Assembly: GCA_031548025.1 (NCBI GenBank)
Contig: JAVBRM010000011.1
Location: 62,001-126,000 of the forward strand
DNA length: 64,000 nt
Source of the DNA: UBA5239 sp031548025
Lineage (GTDB): Bacteria; Verrucomicrobiota; Lentisphaeria; Victivallales; Victivallaceae
Direction of reading: 5' to 3'
The position numbers and the translations under genes are program-made. Numbering within the stretch: position 1 is the stretch's first letter; each line of letters starts with the position of its first letter. Below, in pieces: positions 9,801-17,817 of the stretch. The notes below the pieces were generated by a model. It worked only from the letters and a program-made list of their open reading frames with translations. It was not told where the DNA came from and did not search any database.

Positions 9801-11614
9801 CCACCATTACCCGCCGGATCGAATTGAAAACCGGTGATATTCTGCTGGAACCTTTCAAATTCACGATTCCCGCCGATGCCGCCGGTACTCCGGAAAAACC
9901 CGGGCACGGTGAAATCCGGGTGATATTTAAACTTGGTGAACGTGAAAGCACCGATTCATTCAGTTTCTCGGTAGTTGGTACTCCGGCAAAAGTCATCCGC
10001 AAAGTCGCGCTGTTCGACCCCGCCAATACCGCCGACGGGATGCGAAAGTTCGCCGCTCCGATCATTACCGATGCTGCCGCTCTAGCGTCGCTCGATTGCG
10101 ACCTCCTGATGATCGCGCCTAATGCCCTGACCACCGGAATTGTCAAGGCCATCAAGCCCGGCACTCCGGTGATCGTGCTGGCTCAGAGCGAAGCAACGTT
10201 GCTTGATCTCGGCTTTAAAACCCATCCGATACGCTCGCGGCAACTTTGGCCGGATCATTCTTTCAATGTCGATCCAGAACTCTTGCGGGATTGGCGCGCC
10301 GGACGGCCTTTCAATGATATTTCCGAAACCAAACCGTGGCGCGATGGTCACAATAACTATATCGGCTCCACCGGCATGATTGCCGCCGTGGTCATCGAAG
10401 TGCCGCATTTCGGCGGTTATACACCGTGGGTTCACGGTGAATTCGACCTGGCGCAGACCGCCATGCTTGAAACCGTCATCAACGGCGCACCATGGCTGTT
10501 CTGTCAGTTGACCCTGGCGGAAAACGCCGGAATCGACCCGGCCGCCGGAGCCATTGCCGCCAAGCTGTTGAACGAATTCGCGGCGCGCAAATCCGCACAG
10601 TTGCCGGTGTATTGCGATTCCGACCTGGCCGGGGTCCTCGGGCTTACCGCCGCCGGCAATGCGATTCCGGAACGCGGTATTTACCTGGCGGATAAATTGA
10701 ATGCCGCCGGAGCCGAAACTCTGTTGAAGTTTGTTCGCAACGGCGGTACGGCGGTGGTCATGCCGCAGGAAGACGCGGTTTACCATCAACTGAAGGTCGA
10801 ATTCAAACGCACCAAAGGCGCGCTTTTTCCGGTGGAATTCCGCGGGCTCAACCAAGGCAATCTTCATTACCGCCAGGAACTGCCGGTGGTGGCATTTGAC
10901 GGCAAAGTCATCGCCGAGCGGAGCGAAGGCAAGGGCAAAATGATCCTGGCCGGGTTCGACCCGCGCAAGTTGAATGTTGAAAAAGAACCGTATCTGACAC
11001 TGACCGCACGCCGCCAGTACCGGACGCTGTCCCAGCTCCTGGTCAATGCCGGGGCCGAATTCGAGGCCACAGGCAAATCCCTCTACTCGAAACTGATGAC
11101 CACTCCTTTCAAGTTTGAAATACCGGCGGACAAGGCTTTCCAGATTCGCGCCACAGAAAACGGGGATCAGGAGTGGCTCAAGAACAACTATCAGCCGCAG
11201 GGCTGGCGCGGCTTCAATCTGTCGCAGGTAAACACCGGTTTGGCGGATGCCCAGATTCGGATTCCATTCGCTCCCGGCAAATTCCCGGCGGATGCGCTGG
11301 TGCTGGATGCGAGCTCGTTTGACGACTTCGATATCTGTTACCTGAACGGTGTAAAAATCGGCGAAACCTCTCCGGGAAACAGCGATCCCGAACAGGCCTG
11401 GCGCAAACAGCGCGTCTATCCGATCCCGGCCGGGCTGCTGAAAGCCGATGATAACGTTCTGGCAATTCGGGTCTGGAACCGCAATGGTCAGTCCAAGGGC
11501 TGGAAAGCCCTGATCCGCGGGCCGCTCCAGATCCGCCGCGCCACCGAGGAAAAAACACCGTATTTCGGCAAATACCGCGTCAGCGACGATCCGTATCAAC
11601 TCTATCAATGGTAA
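6860..11614 (+). CDS. Giant secreted GH2-like glycoside hydrolase with extra C-terminal domains
   Basis: A 1584-residue protein. Residues 1-19 form a signal peptide (MKKISICLLLALAVAAFA). Residues 22-195 resemble a CBM4-type jelly roll (NPRFEE, PVAWQF). Residues about 245-380 match a GH2 sugar-binding domain (LNGLWAFMIPG, STYRWLWRTVSIP, VIWNGEEIGKI). An immunoglobulin-like linker leads to a barrel region from about 510 (FLKFNGMNLRLRPRMGLW), with GSTEHGHPYP near 741. Around 1040-1400 is a Rossmann-like stretch resembling the GATase-like domain of some beta-galactosidases. A further jelly roll follows at about 1440-1560 (DDFDICYLNGVKIG). Ordinary GH2 enzymes are about 600-1100 residues, so this one is unusually long. 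Catalytic acids were not assigned with confidence. It is the last gene of the 4866 operon. Confidence 0.78.
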   Translation: MKKISICLLLALAVAAFATDNMVANPRFEERAKNGAPVAWQFKTAAGNKDKISYEVISDPAVKGKVLHISTIKDEVTKDGNWMFQMANVKPQNKYVLEFDVKAFAHNNELDHSVNAGVSFHTAENGWISYKILGGFAKHSDKWKNNKTIGENKWKRVKFEFTTPPLAEKVGIRLNVSGAGAEAFFADFKLSSPFETVAGYLDRAAVPAEFKVDLRPVSAAGITVTPDWSLNDAEKVVSATRSRVCLNGLWAFMIPGKDGKLPENIKWSFFKVPGRPGDSRNPFEIYGNHKYDWKQSTYRWLWRTVSIPADAPEMDYYIDIDLLTGAAAKVIWNGEEIGKISDSWGGEVAIPARLLKRGGENTLAILLAGQKLNETTMHVILAGKAPDIYEPSYSMTFGNVYLTGRPAATTSDAPRITTSFRRKTLTAEVPGSEAASYDIEVRDQAGKTVFAAKKLAPQASGRRAAVSAPWADPVLWSPAQPNLLYLTLTAYDKNGRIIDQSLPERFGFRELWTEGRFLKFNGMNLRLRPRMGLWGGGTFVYRDFAEKGFAFLKDMGFNMLLRSGTERGEAALIQSADEVGFFCMAYMPTALADGGQFGDLKTQAIDDTLMDYLDSHNVRRFHNNPSVIAYSGFGAMMPVDKSLKYSNYPGIWGIKPVNSDAVIAQLIKDKVTSDTGVLRRQAAAISFIRGIRKLDASRLFLGHVGCGTGDGWGSFDYLNWLQWQEWEDYVIDWTRKGIQPIGSTEHGHPYPMSFVNHGVPDGDREPWHTEYIAGRLGPESYQMERPEFRELIKSIYNPAKKNYTGGARHTHSANAYTRYQPAVQTLWKEQTKRIYRSWRFYGVNMGLEPFGDPENYVNREDIWRDHNKVIATGKEFLKQTGGHPDRFLQNDYFAKESLPFYPNRPTGKMPSILTPLGKALYENNHEFLGFIADTKERPTAKTHIYAPGEEVAKNLALIWDGLSPVTVEISGEIEYSGRKISTITRRIELKTGDILLEPFKFTIPADAAGTPEKPGHGEIRVIFKLGERESTDSFSFSVVGTPAKVIRKVALFDPANTADGMRKFAAPIITDAAALASLDCDLLMIAPNALTTGIVKAIKPGTPVIVLAQSEATLLDLGFKTHPIRSRQLWPDHSFNVDPELLRDWRAGRPFNDISETKPWRDGHNNYIGSTGMIAAVVIEVPHFGGYTPWVHGEFDLAQTAMLETVINGAPWLFCQLTLAENAGIDPAAGAIAAKLLNEFAARKSAQLPVYCDSDLAGVLGLTAAGNAIPERGIYLADKLNAAGAETLLKFVRNGGTAVVMPQEDAVYHQLKVEFKRTKGALFPVEFRGLNQGNLHYRQELPVVAFDGKVIAERSEGKGKMILAGFDPRKLNVEKEPYLTLTARRQYRTLSQLLVNAGAEFEATGKSLYSKLMTTPFKFEIPADKAFQIRATENGDQEWLKNNYQPQGWRGFNLSQVNTGLADAQIRIPFAPGKFPADALVLDASSFDDFDICYLNGVKIGETSPGNSDPEQAWRKQRVYPIPAGLLKADDNVLAIRVWNRNGQSKGWKALIRGPLQIRRATEEKTPYFGKYRVSDDPYQLYQW

Positions 11615-11635
11615 ATTTCCTAATTGACAATTTCA

Positions 11636-11667
11636 GGTGGGGCGGTCTGGGGACAGACCGCCCTACC
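11636..11667. repeat. GC-rich 14-bp inverted repeat with 4-base loop
   Basis: GGTGGGGCGGTCTG (11636-11649), loop GGGA, then CAGACCGCCCTACC (11654-11667). Thirteen of fourteen positions pair, and the remaining one is a G-T wobble. It lies 22 bases after the GH2-like gene. No T-run follows, so it is not a textbook intrinsic terminator. It may stabilise the transcript end or be a dispersed palindromic repeat. Confidence 0.55.
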
Positions 11668-11781
11668 TCGGGAGAGTCACCGAAAAACTTGCACATGGCG
11701 TCAATAATGAGCAGCGGAAAAAAGCGCTATTCAAGCCTCTCGCCAATTTTAAATTTTAACCCTAATTGAGTATAAATAAAA

Positions 11782-13797
11782 ATGATTGATTATAATGCTG
11801 TCAATGTCCGCCGGAAGGCGTTCCTGAATAAAGTCCGCGAACTCCTCCCCTCGGTGGTCAACCCGGACGGTTCGGGGCGGATTCCGCAATTCTGTTCGCC
11901 GTGGCGCGAGGTCATGTGGGTGAGTTCCGCCCTCTATTCCGGTGGGCCGAACGATATCGAACTGGCCAATCGGATGATCGGGCGCTATTTCACCAGCGGA
12001 CTGAGTTGTTCAAACGAAGTCAAAGAACTCTCCGACGGCAAAACCTACAATATATTTATCTCCACAAAGTGCGCCGAGATTCTGACCGAATTCGGCGGTC
12101 TGTTGTCGCCGGAAGCCCGGGAAGTGGTGGGCTGGCATACCGAGCAGGTTTTCAAGACTTATGCCGGGGCCGGCCAGCCGGACGTCAAGTTCCACGGTTG
12201 CAACGACAATATGCCGATGATGGCGACCAAGGGACTGATTCTCGGCGGGCAGACCATGAAACACGAACACGCCTATCAGCAAGGCTTATGGAATCTGAAT
12301 GAATTCCGCCGTTTGTTGTCGCGTTCGGCCTGGGCCAGCGAATTCAATTCGTCCACTTACAGCCCGATCACGATTTCCAATCTGGCGAAAATCGCCGAAT
12401 TTGCCGAAGACGCCGCCGTGAAAAAATTGGCCCGCGACTGCGAAGAACGCATATGGGCCGAATTGCTGCTGCATTTTCATCCCGGCACCAAGCGTAGCGG
12501 GGGGCCGAGCTGTCGTTCCTATGTCATCGACCTGGCGGGGCATATGCACGCGCTGCAGGTTTTGTTTTGGCTGATGTTCGGCGAGGAACTTTCAGGTTAT
12601 ACCATGAAGGATTTCTTCGAGCCGGACCCGATGCAGATTGTTCATTTCCGGGGAAATATCATGCAGAACGCGGCGGAAATGGCCGATGTCGTCAACATGC
12701 AGTATCATATCCCCGAACATCTGGCGGGGTTGATTGCCCGGCGGACCTATCCGGCCTTGACCCGGGGACGCGCGGAAAGCATGATGCGCTTCAACGGCAT
12801 GGCCGGCGAGTATCACACGCAGAGTTACATGGAGGAGGATTTTTCGCTGGGAAGCGTTGACACTCCGCTTGGCGGCGGCACTCAGACCGCGCAATTTTAT
12901 GCGACATACAAACTGCGTCCGAAAGTACGGGATTTCCGGGATTCGGCGGCGGTTTTCTGCCGCTGCCTGACCGGCAATGTCGAGCTTGGAAATTTGGGAA
13001 AATCGCGCGACGGCAATTCGAGCAGCGAGGTCGACATTCCCGGTCCCGGCTGGCACTATACCATGCAGAAAAACAATACCGCGCTGATGCTTTCGATTAT
13101 CGACCCGAAGCTGGCGCCGCTGACCACCAACCGGATCAGCCTGGACGTGATTTTCCCGGCTCATTACGGCAAAATCCGCCGCCTGATAACCGGCAATGAA
13201 GTAGCACCGGTTTCAATCGAAGCCGGTGAAGTTTTCATCCATATCCAGCCGCTGCTGCCGACGGATTATCCACGCCGGAACGCGGTTGAGTTCATCGCCA
13301 ATGAACGCTATGAACGGCTTTCGCTGATCAACTATGAAGGCGAGGAGCGGACGTTTACGGCGGAAGAATTGGGTTTAATGCAGAACGGTTTTGTTTTCAC
13401 GATCGATTCCAAATCGAAATGGCCCTCGCTGGAAGCGTTTCACCAATTCCATAGCGATGCCCTGATTACCGATTACACCATCAGCAATCACCGTTTTTTC
13501 CGTTATATCCGGTATGGACTGTCGTTTGAGGTATGCTATACCCCGGCGGAGTTCGGAGTACAGACCCGCGCCATCAACGGGCGCAATATCGATTGTCCGG
13601 TTTTCGCCAGCAATCAGCTCGATGTCGATGCGCTGCCGTTCATGACCGGAGACGTCGCGGATAACCTGCCGCTGTTTCCATGGGGCGACAGCATGAAGAT
13701 GCACAATTACCCGGAATTCAGTTGGCTGATCGGTTCGCGCGGCATCAAAGAAGAAGCCCCGTACAGCCGTTGCAAATCATTCCAAAAAATTCCTTAA
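11782..13797 (+). CDS. Uncharacterised cytoplasmic protein, possibly alpha-toroid-like
   Basis: A 671-residue protein with no signal peptide or membrane segment. The first half is rich in helices and contains SEFNSSTYSPITISNLAKIA at about residues 190-210, reminiscent of alpha/alpha-toroid proteins such as heparinase-like families. The second half appears beta-rich (HYTMQKNN, VFIHIQPLLP, RYIRYGLSFEVCYTP). This layout of helical toroid plus beta-sandwich is common in polysaccharide lyases, but no catalytic residues were identified, so no function is assigned. No strong ribosome site precedes the ATG. It lies alone between the GH2-like operon and the first ROK promoter. It may process oligosaccharides imported after outer digestion; this is speculation. 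Confidence 0.7.
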   Translation: MIDYNAVNVRRKAFLNKVRELLPSVVNPDGSGRIPQFCSPWREVMWVSSALYSGGPNDIELANRMIGRYFTSGLSCSNEVKELSDGKTYNIFISTKCAEILTEFGGLLSPEAREVVGWHTEQVFKTYAGAGQPDVKFHGCNDNMPMMATKGLILGGQTMKHEHAYQQGLWNLNEFRRLLSRSAWASEFNSSTYSPITISNLAKIAEFAEDAAVKKLARDCEERIWAELLLHFHPGTKRSGGPSCRSYVIDLAGHMHALQVLFWLMFGEELSGYTMKDFFEPDPMQIVHFRGNIMQNAAEMADVVNMQYHIPEHLAGLIARRTYPALTRGRAESMMRFNGMAGEYHTQSYMEEDFSLGSVDTPLGGGTQTAQFYATYKLRPKVRDFRDSAAVFCRCLTGNVELGNLGKSRDGNSSSEVDIPGPGWHYTMQKNNTALMLSIIDPKLAPLTTNRISLDVIFPAHYGKIRRLITGNEVAPVSIEAGEVFIHIQPLLPTDYPRRNAVEFIANERYERLSLINYEGEERTFTAEELGLMQNGFVFTIDSKSKWPSLEAFHQFHSDALITDYTISNHRFFRYIRYGLSFEVCYTPAEFGVQTRAINGRNIDCPVFASNQLDVDALPFMTGDVADNLPLFPWGDSMKMHNYPEFSWLIGSRGIKEEAPYSRCKSFQKIP

Positions 13798-13860
13798 TGA
13801 TCAAAACAGCACTGAACAATGATAATATTTTGTACTTAAACATGGATTATCATTATTATT

Positions 13861-13915
13861 TAATATAAATTTTTACATTGAAGGTATTGACTTTTTTCCG
13901 GCAATCATGTATAAT
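13861..13915 (+). promoter_or_regulatory. Promoter and conserved upstream block of the first ROK-type regulator
   Basis: TTGACT (13887-13892) and TATAAT (13910-13915) are spaced by 17 bases. The 31 bases ending in the -35 box (13861-13891) match 15839-15869, upstream of the paralogous regulator, at about 25 positions. The shared core is AAGGTATTGAC. The block may be a conserved operator or a remnant of the tandem duplication. Confidence 0.65.
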
Positions 13916-13934
13916 AAGGACACTGAGGTAATAC

Positions 13935-15029
13935 ATGGTAAAAAAGACGGCAAAAAATCAATTGAACCGCAGTCTGCTGCGACGAATTATATTCCGGGCA
14001 AAGGACCGACCGGTTTCGCGACAGGAATTGATTCAGGACAGCGGACTGAATCCGCGGACCGTGGATACTTATACCCGGGAAATGGAAGAAAAAGGGTTGA
14101 TTGTCCGTGAGGCTCCGCCGGAAGACATGAAGCCGCACGGCATTGTTTTCCGGTCGAATTCGGAGTCGATCATTTTTCTCGGCATACACATGTCCCATAT
14201 GATGTTTACCTGTGTCATCACCGATATCAACAATCAACCGTTGACGCTGGAATCGATGCCGGTTTCAGAATCCGACAATGATTTTCAACCGTTTTTCGAT
14301 AAAATAATCAGTACCGTTGAATCTTTTCCGACCATGAAACTGTTGGGCGTCGGGATGGTATTTCATCCTTATATGCAGTTGCAGGAGCGAAGAAATTCTT
14401 TTTATGAACTCAGCAATAAACTGAAAAGATGTTTTTCGGTTCCCCTGTCCCTTCTGGATACTCCGAACGCGGGGCTTTATGAATTGTATCATTCCCGTAA
14501 TCTGCTGCATACGGCGTTCAACAAAGAGAAGGATTGCAACATCGGGATGTTGCATCTTTCGGACCGGATTTACCCCGCTTTGATCATCAATGGGGAACCT
14601 ATGCTGTTTCCGCTACGCACCAGTCCGAGGATGAAAAAACTGCTGGACGGTGTTCTCACTCATGACATGATTCTGGGCAAATTGAATTTAGCGATACTTC
14701 CTCCCTATAATTCAATCCAGCTATACCGGGAGGCCGTCTATCAGGGAAATCCCGCGGCCTGCAAAATATCACTGGAGGAAGCCGCACGACTGGCGGTCGC
14801 AATCCGACTCCTGAAAGAAGAATTCGAGCTGGATGTTTTTTTTCTGAGCAATGTGATTCCGCATACCTTTGATGCGGTCAAAGAAATTCTTGCGGGGAAA
14901 AAGGATATGGAAAATTTTATTATCGAACCCATACGGGAGCCTAATTGCATGAAAAATGTTGCCATCAGTTCCATGCTGGCAATCAACAATTCAATAGCTC
15001 CGCCGACATTTGAATTTGTAACATTTTAA
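13935..15029 (+). CDS. ROK-type transcriptional regulator, copy 1
   Basis: A 364-residue protein. The N-terminal winged helix (residues about 5-65: KNQLNRSLLRRIIFR, SRQELIQDSGLNPRTVDTYT) is followed by an ASKHA-like domain typical of ROK repressors (FLGIHMSHMMFTCVITDIN, LLGVGMVFHPY). The cysteine-rich zinc motif CXCGXXGCXE of ROK kinases is absent, so it is probably a regulator without kinase activity. A GAGG ribosome site and a clear promoter precede it. It ends 13 bases before a pilin gene. It is paralogous to the protein at 15920-16999 (same GLNPRTVDTYT helix). Confidence 0.82.
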   Translation: MVKKTAKNQLNRSLLRRIIFRAKDRPVSRQELIQDSGLNPRTVDTYTREMEEKGLIVREAPPEDMKPHGIVFRSNSESIIFLGIHMSHMMFTCVITDINNQPLTLESMPVSESDNDFQPFFDKIISTVESFPTMKLLGVGMVFHPYMQLQERRNSFYELSNKLKRCFSVPLSLLDTPNAGLYELYHSRNLLHTAFNKEKDCNIGMLHLSDRIYPALIINGEPMLFPLRTSPRMKKLLDGVLTHDMILGKLNLAILPPYNSIQLYREAVYQGNPAACKISLEEAARLAVAIRLLKEEFELDVFFLSNVIPHTFDAVKEILAGKKDMENFIIEPIREPNCMKNVAISSMLAINNSIAPPTFEFVTF

Positions 15030-15042
15030 AAAGGAGAATAAA

Positions 15043-15774
15043 ATGTCGAAGTCAAACAAATTTACACTCATTGAACTCCTGGTAGTGATTGCGATCATCG
15101 CGATATTGGCGGCAATGTTGCTGCCGGCGCTGAGCAAGGCCAGGGACAAAGCGAAAACTATTCAGTGCACCAACAATTTAAAGCAAATCGGCTTAGGGCA
15201 GGCTTTCTATTCGTCAAGCTGGGATGACTGGATTCTTCCCAACATGGCCACCACCGGTACCTCCGCCGCCTGGTTCCAGATTCTGTCCGGGACTGCTACT
15301 CCGGCGGATATTTTTGGAAAAGCGAATTACGGCGATTTAAAGAAAGCGGGCAGCTTTATCTGCCCGAGTGAACCGATAGCTCACGGCAATTCCTCTGAGG
15401 GGAAATTTCAGTATACTCATTATGGTATGAATATGTTGCTCAGCGGCAGATTGGGCTATGCCGCGGGGTTGCCTTCCCAGGACCGCAGCGTTCTGCGCAA
15501 AACCACTCAGGTCAAGACTCCTTCCCTAGCGTTTTTCGCCGGCGATATGATCAGTCGCGATGCGCCGGGAATGACTTATGTTTATGGATTTTCATTTCGG
15601 CACGGCGGCGTGGATAAGCGTACCGGTCTGACTACAAGCGGAATACCCCCCTGGAGAACCAATATGGTTTATCTGGACGGGCATACCGACAACGGCACCT
15701 ACGATGAAGTACGCACCCCCAACGTGCTGACGCAAGGTTACGACAAAACTCTCGGAGTCAGCACCCATCCTTAA
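15043..15774 (+). CDS. Pseudopilin, copy 1 of a tandem pair
   Basis: A 243-residue prepilin-like protein with leader MSKSNK, then FTLIELL and a hydrophobic helix ending LLPALSKARDKAKT. The C-terminal motif is stretched: FRHGG and the later YLDGHTDNG are about 27 residues apart, against nine in the standard H-X9-DG. The close paralogue at 17053 shares SWDDWI/DWDDWI, FQYTH, LLSG, SQDRSV and FSFRHGGVD/LSFRHGGVD. A strong AAGGAG ribosome site precedes it. No hydrolase follows directly; the next gene is the second ROK regulator after 145 bases. Confidence 0.9.
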   Translation: MSKSNKFTLIELLVVIAIIAILAAMLLPALSKARDKAKTIQCTNNLKQIGLGQAFYSSSWDDWILPNMATTGTSAAWFQILSGTATPADIFGKANYGDLKKAGSFICPSEPIAHGNSSEGKFQYTHYGMNMLLSGRLGYAAGLPSQDRSVLRKTTQVKTPSLAFFAGDMISRDAPGMTYVYGFSFRHGGVDKRTGLTTSGIPPWRTNMVYLDGHTDNGTYDEVRTPNVLTQGYDKTLGVSTHP

Positions 15775-15838
15775 TTACTACACTATATGGTCAAAATGCA
15801 TTATTAAAATAACAATTGAGCATGAGTGAAAAATTAAA

Positions 15839-15892
15839 TAATCATAATTTTTGCATCAAAGGTATTGACAAATTTAAAATTCACTATATAAT
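15839..15892 (+). promoter_or_regulatory. Promoter and conserved upstream block of the second ROK-type regulator
   Basis: TTGACA (15865-15870) and TATAAT (15887-15892) have a 16-base spacer. The preceding block 15839-15869 matches 13861-13891. Downstream of the -10 box the two promoters differ, so the conserved part stops at the -35 box. Confidence 0.65.
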
Positions 15893-15919
15893 TATATCAT
15901 CACAGGATATAATGAATAT

Positions 15920-16999
15920 ATGAATGAAAAAGTTGCAAAAAATCAATTTAACCGGATTTGGGTCCGCCGTTTGATCTATCGTAATCATGGCGGGATATCC
16001 CGTCAGGAGCTGATCCGGCAAACCGGATTGAATCCGCGAACGGTGGACACCTATACCGCAAGTCTCGAGAATTCGGGAGCGATTACCCGGAAAACGCTTC
16101 TGTCCGGGCAGAAGCAGCTCGGAGTATGGTATTATCCGAACAGTAACAATGTCGCATTTCTTGGTATTCACCACACGTCATACGGAATCAACTGCATGCT
16201 CCTGGATATTAATTCCGGGCCGCTATGCCTGAGGTGTTTCAAGTCCGGAGAACTTGGTGATGTTGAAACATTTACCGGAAAGCTGCAGGAGATGTTGGCG
16301 GAATTTTCCCGATTCCGGCTGATGGGAATCGGTATGATTTCGCGTTATTACCATCAAAAACTGAATGATCGCGCGTTTTTCAACCGTTTATCACAGCACT
16401 TGCCCGAAGCGCTTCATGCTCCGGTACTGGCCTTGGATTCCAATACGGCGCTATTGTACTCGATTTATCTGACATTGAATATATTGCATCCCATTTACAA
16501 TCATGGACGCAGTATTAATCTCGGCTTGATCTGTCCCTCCGACCGGGTCCACTTCGGCCTGATGATCGACGGAGAGCCGACGCCGTTTCAAGAACGTGTC
16601 CCGGCGGCGCAAAAAGAGTCCTTGCGCGGCGTCATGACTCATGAAGCGATACTCAAGGAACTCCATAAACTCAATGGAAATACAATCAGTTCCATTGAGG
16701 AATACCGGGAGGCGGTATTCATTGGCGATCCGCGAGCCCTCGAAATATCGGAACTTGAGGCCGTGCAGCTGGCCGCCGCCGCGGTCCGGCTGAAAAACGC
16801 CTATCGGCTCGACAAAATATTCCTGATCCACGTGGTGCCCAAAACTGTTCAGCGGGTGACTAAACTGCTTGAACATGAGGGCATCGGAGTTGAGCCGGCA
16901 GGGGGATTTTCACTTCAGCAGGAATTTGCATTCAATTACCGGCTCGCGATCAAAGCCGCTTTTGGCGGCAGCATCAGTGAATTGCCGGACCATTTGTAG
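15920..16999 (+). CDS. ROK-type transcriptional regulator, copy 2
   Basis: A 359-residue paralogue of the 13935 protein. The N-terminal winged helix (KNQFNRIWVRRLIYR, SRQELIRQTGLNPRTVDTYT) is strongly conserved, and the ASKHA-like part (FLGIHHTSYGINCMLLDIN, LMGIGMISRYY) is more diverged. The zinc-cysteine motif is again absent. Divergence in the sensor half with conservation in the DNA-binding half suggests similar operators but different ligands; this is inference. It precedes a pilin, a HEAT protein and a hydrolase, and probably controls all of them. Confidence 0.82.
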   Translation: MNEKVAKNQFNRIWVRRLIYRNHGGISRQELIRQTGLNPRTVDTYTASLENSGAITRKTLLSGQKQLGVWYYPNSNNVAFLGIHHTSYGINCMLLDINSGPLCLRCFKSGELGDVETFTGKLQEMLAEFSRFRLMGIGMISRYYHQKLNDRAFFNRLSQHLPEALHAPVLALDSNTALLYSIYLTLNILHPIYNHGRSINLGLICPSDRVHFGLMIDGEPTPFQERVPAAQKESLRGVMTHEAILKELHKLNGNTISSIEEYREAVFIGDPRALEISELEAVQLAAAAVRLKNAYRLDKIFLIHVVPKTVQRVTKLLEHEGIGVEPAGGFSLQQEFAFNYRLAIKAAFGGSISELPDHL

Positions 17000-17052
17000 A
17001 GGAAAATATGCATTACGAACGACAGAATAACCCGCAAATTGGAGAATGGAAG

Positions 17053-17796
17053 ATGAAAAACAAAACACGATATTTTACACTTATTGAACTCTTAATTGTG
17101 ATCGCGATTATAGCAATTCTTGCCGCAATGCTGCTGCCGGCGCTGACCAAAGCCCGCGATAAGGCCAAAACCATCGGCTGCAGCAACAACCTTCGTCAGA
17201 TCGGGCTGGGGCAGTCCCTGTATTCATCGGACTGGGATGACTGGATCATTCCCAGTGCGCTGGTGAATGCCAATAATTATTGGGTCAGAGTCCTGACCGG
17301 CACCGCCACGCCGGCAGCTTTGTACAAGGGAGTCAAATACGGCGATCTGATTTATATTGATGCCACAACGACTAAAGGTAATTTTGTTTGCCCGGGTGAA
17401 CCGGTTCGCTTTGGCTCGCATGCCGACGGTTTTTTCCAATATACGCATTTTGCCATGAATGTCCTGTTGAGCGGTGTTCCCGGTATGACTGCCGGCGGTT
17501 CCCAGGACCGAAGTGTTATGCGCAAAATTCACCATGTCAAACAACCTACCATCGCGTTATTTGCCGGGGATTCCATTACCCGAACCGATTACAAAGCTTG
17601 TTATGTTTATAATTTGTCCTTCCGCCATGGCGGAGTTGATCCGCGAGCCAGTTCTGCCTCGGGAGCTATTCCCATATGGCGGAACAATTCTTTGCGTCTG
17701 GACGGGCACGTGACAAGTGAAATATATTCGGTAATGAATAGTCAAAAAGCTTTAACCGCGGGATTTGATGCCGATAGCGGCATCAGTACCCGCTGA
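17053..17796 (+). CDS. Pseudopilin, copy 2 of a tandem pair
   Basis: A 247-residue prepilin-like protein. The in-frame ATG at 17008 would add 15 residues. The ATG at 17053 is preferred because GGAG lies about 9 bases upstream and the leader (MKNKTRY) has normal length. FTLIELLIVI and the helix ending LLPALTKARDKAKT follow. The H-to-DG spacing is enlarged (FRHGGVD then LRLDGHVTS), as in its paralogue at 15043. The residue before the cleavage site is Tyr. It is followed after 21 bases by the HEAT-repeat gene. Confidence 0.88.
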   Translation: MKNKTRYFTLIELLIVIAIIAILAAMLLPALTKARDKAKTIGCSNNLRQIGLGQSLYSSDWDDWIIPSALVNANNYWVRVLTGTATPAALYKGVKYGDLIYIDATTTKGNFVCPGEPVRFGSHADGFFQYTHFAMNVLLSGVPGMTAGGSQDRSVMRKIHHVKQPTIALFAGDSITRTDYKACYVYNLSFRHGGVDPRASSASGAIPIWRNNSLRLDGHVTSEIYSVMNSQKALTAGFDADSGISTR

Positions 17797-17817
17797 TAAC
17801 AGAAAGGAAAATCTTGG

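Noticed and set aside
6881..9907. 1008-codon minus-strand open frame
   Set aside because: It lies antisense to the GH2-like gene, has no recognisable domains and a low-complexity composition, and is explained by GC-rich third codon positions on the other strand.
10082..11608. 508-codon minus-strand open frame
   Set aside because: Antisense shadow of the same GH2-like gene, with no motif or ribosome site.
13818..13854. AATGATAA/TTATCATT inverted repeat after the 11782 gene
   Set aside because: The arms are only 8 bp, fully AT-rich and 21 bases apart, so it is too weak to call a terminator or operator.
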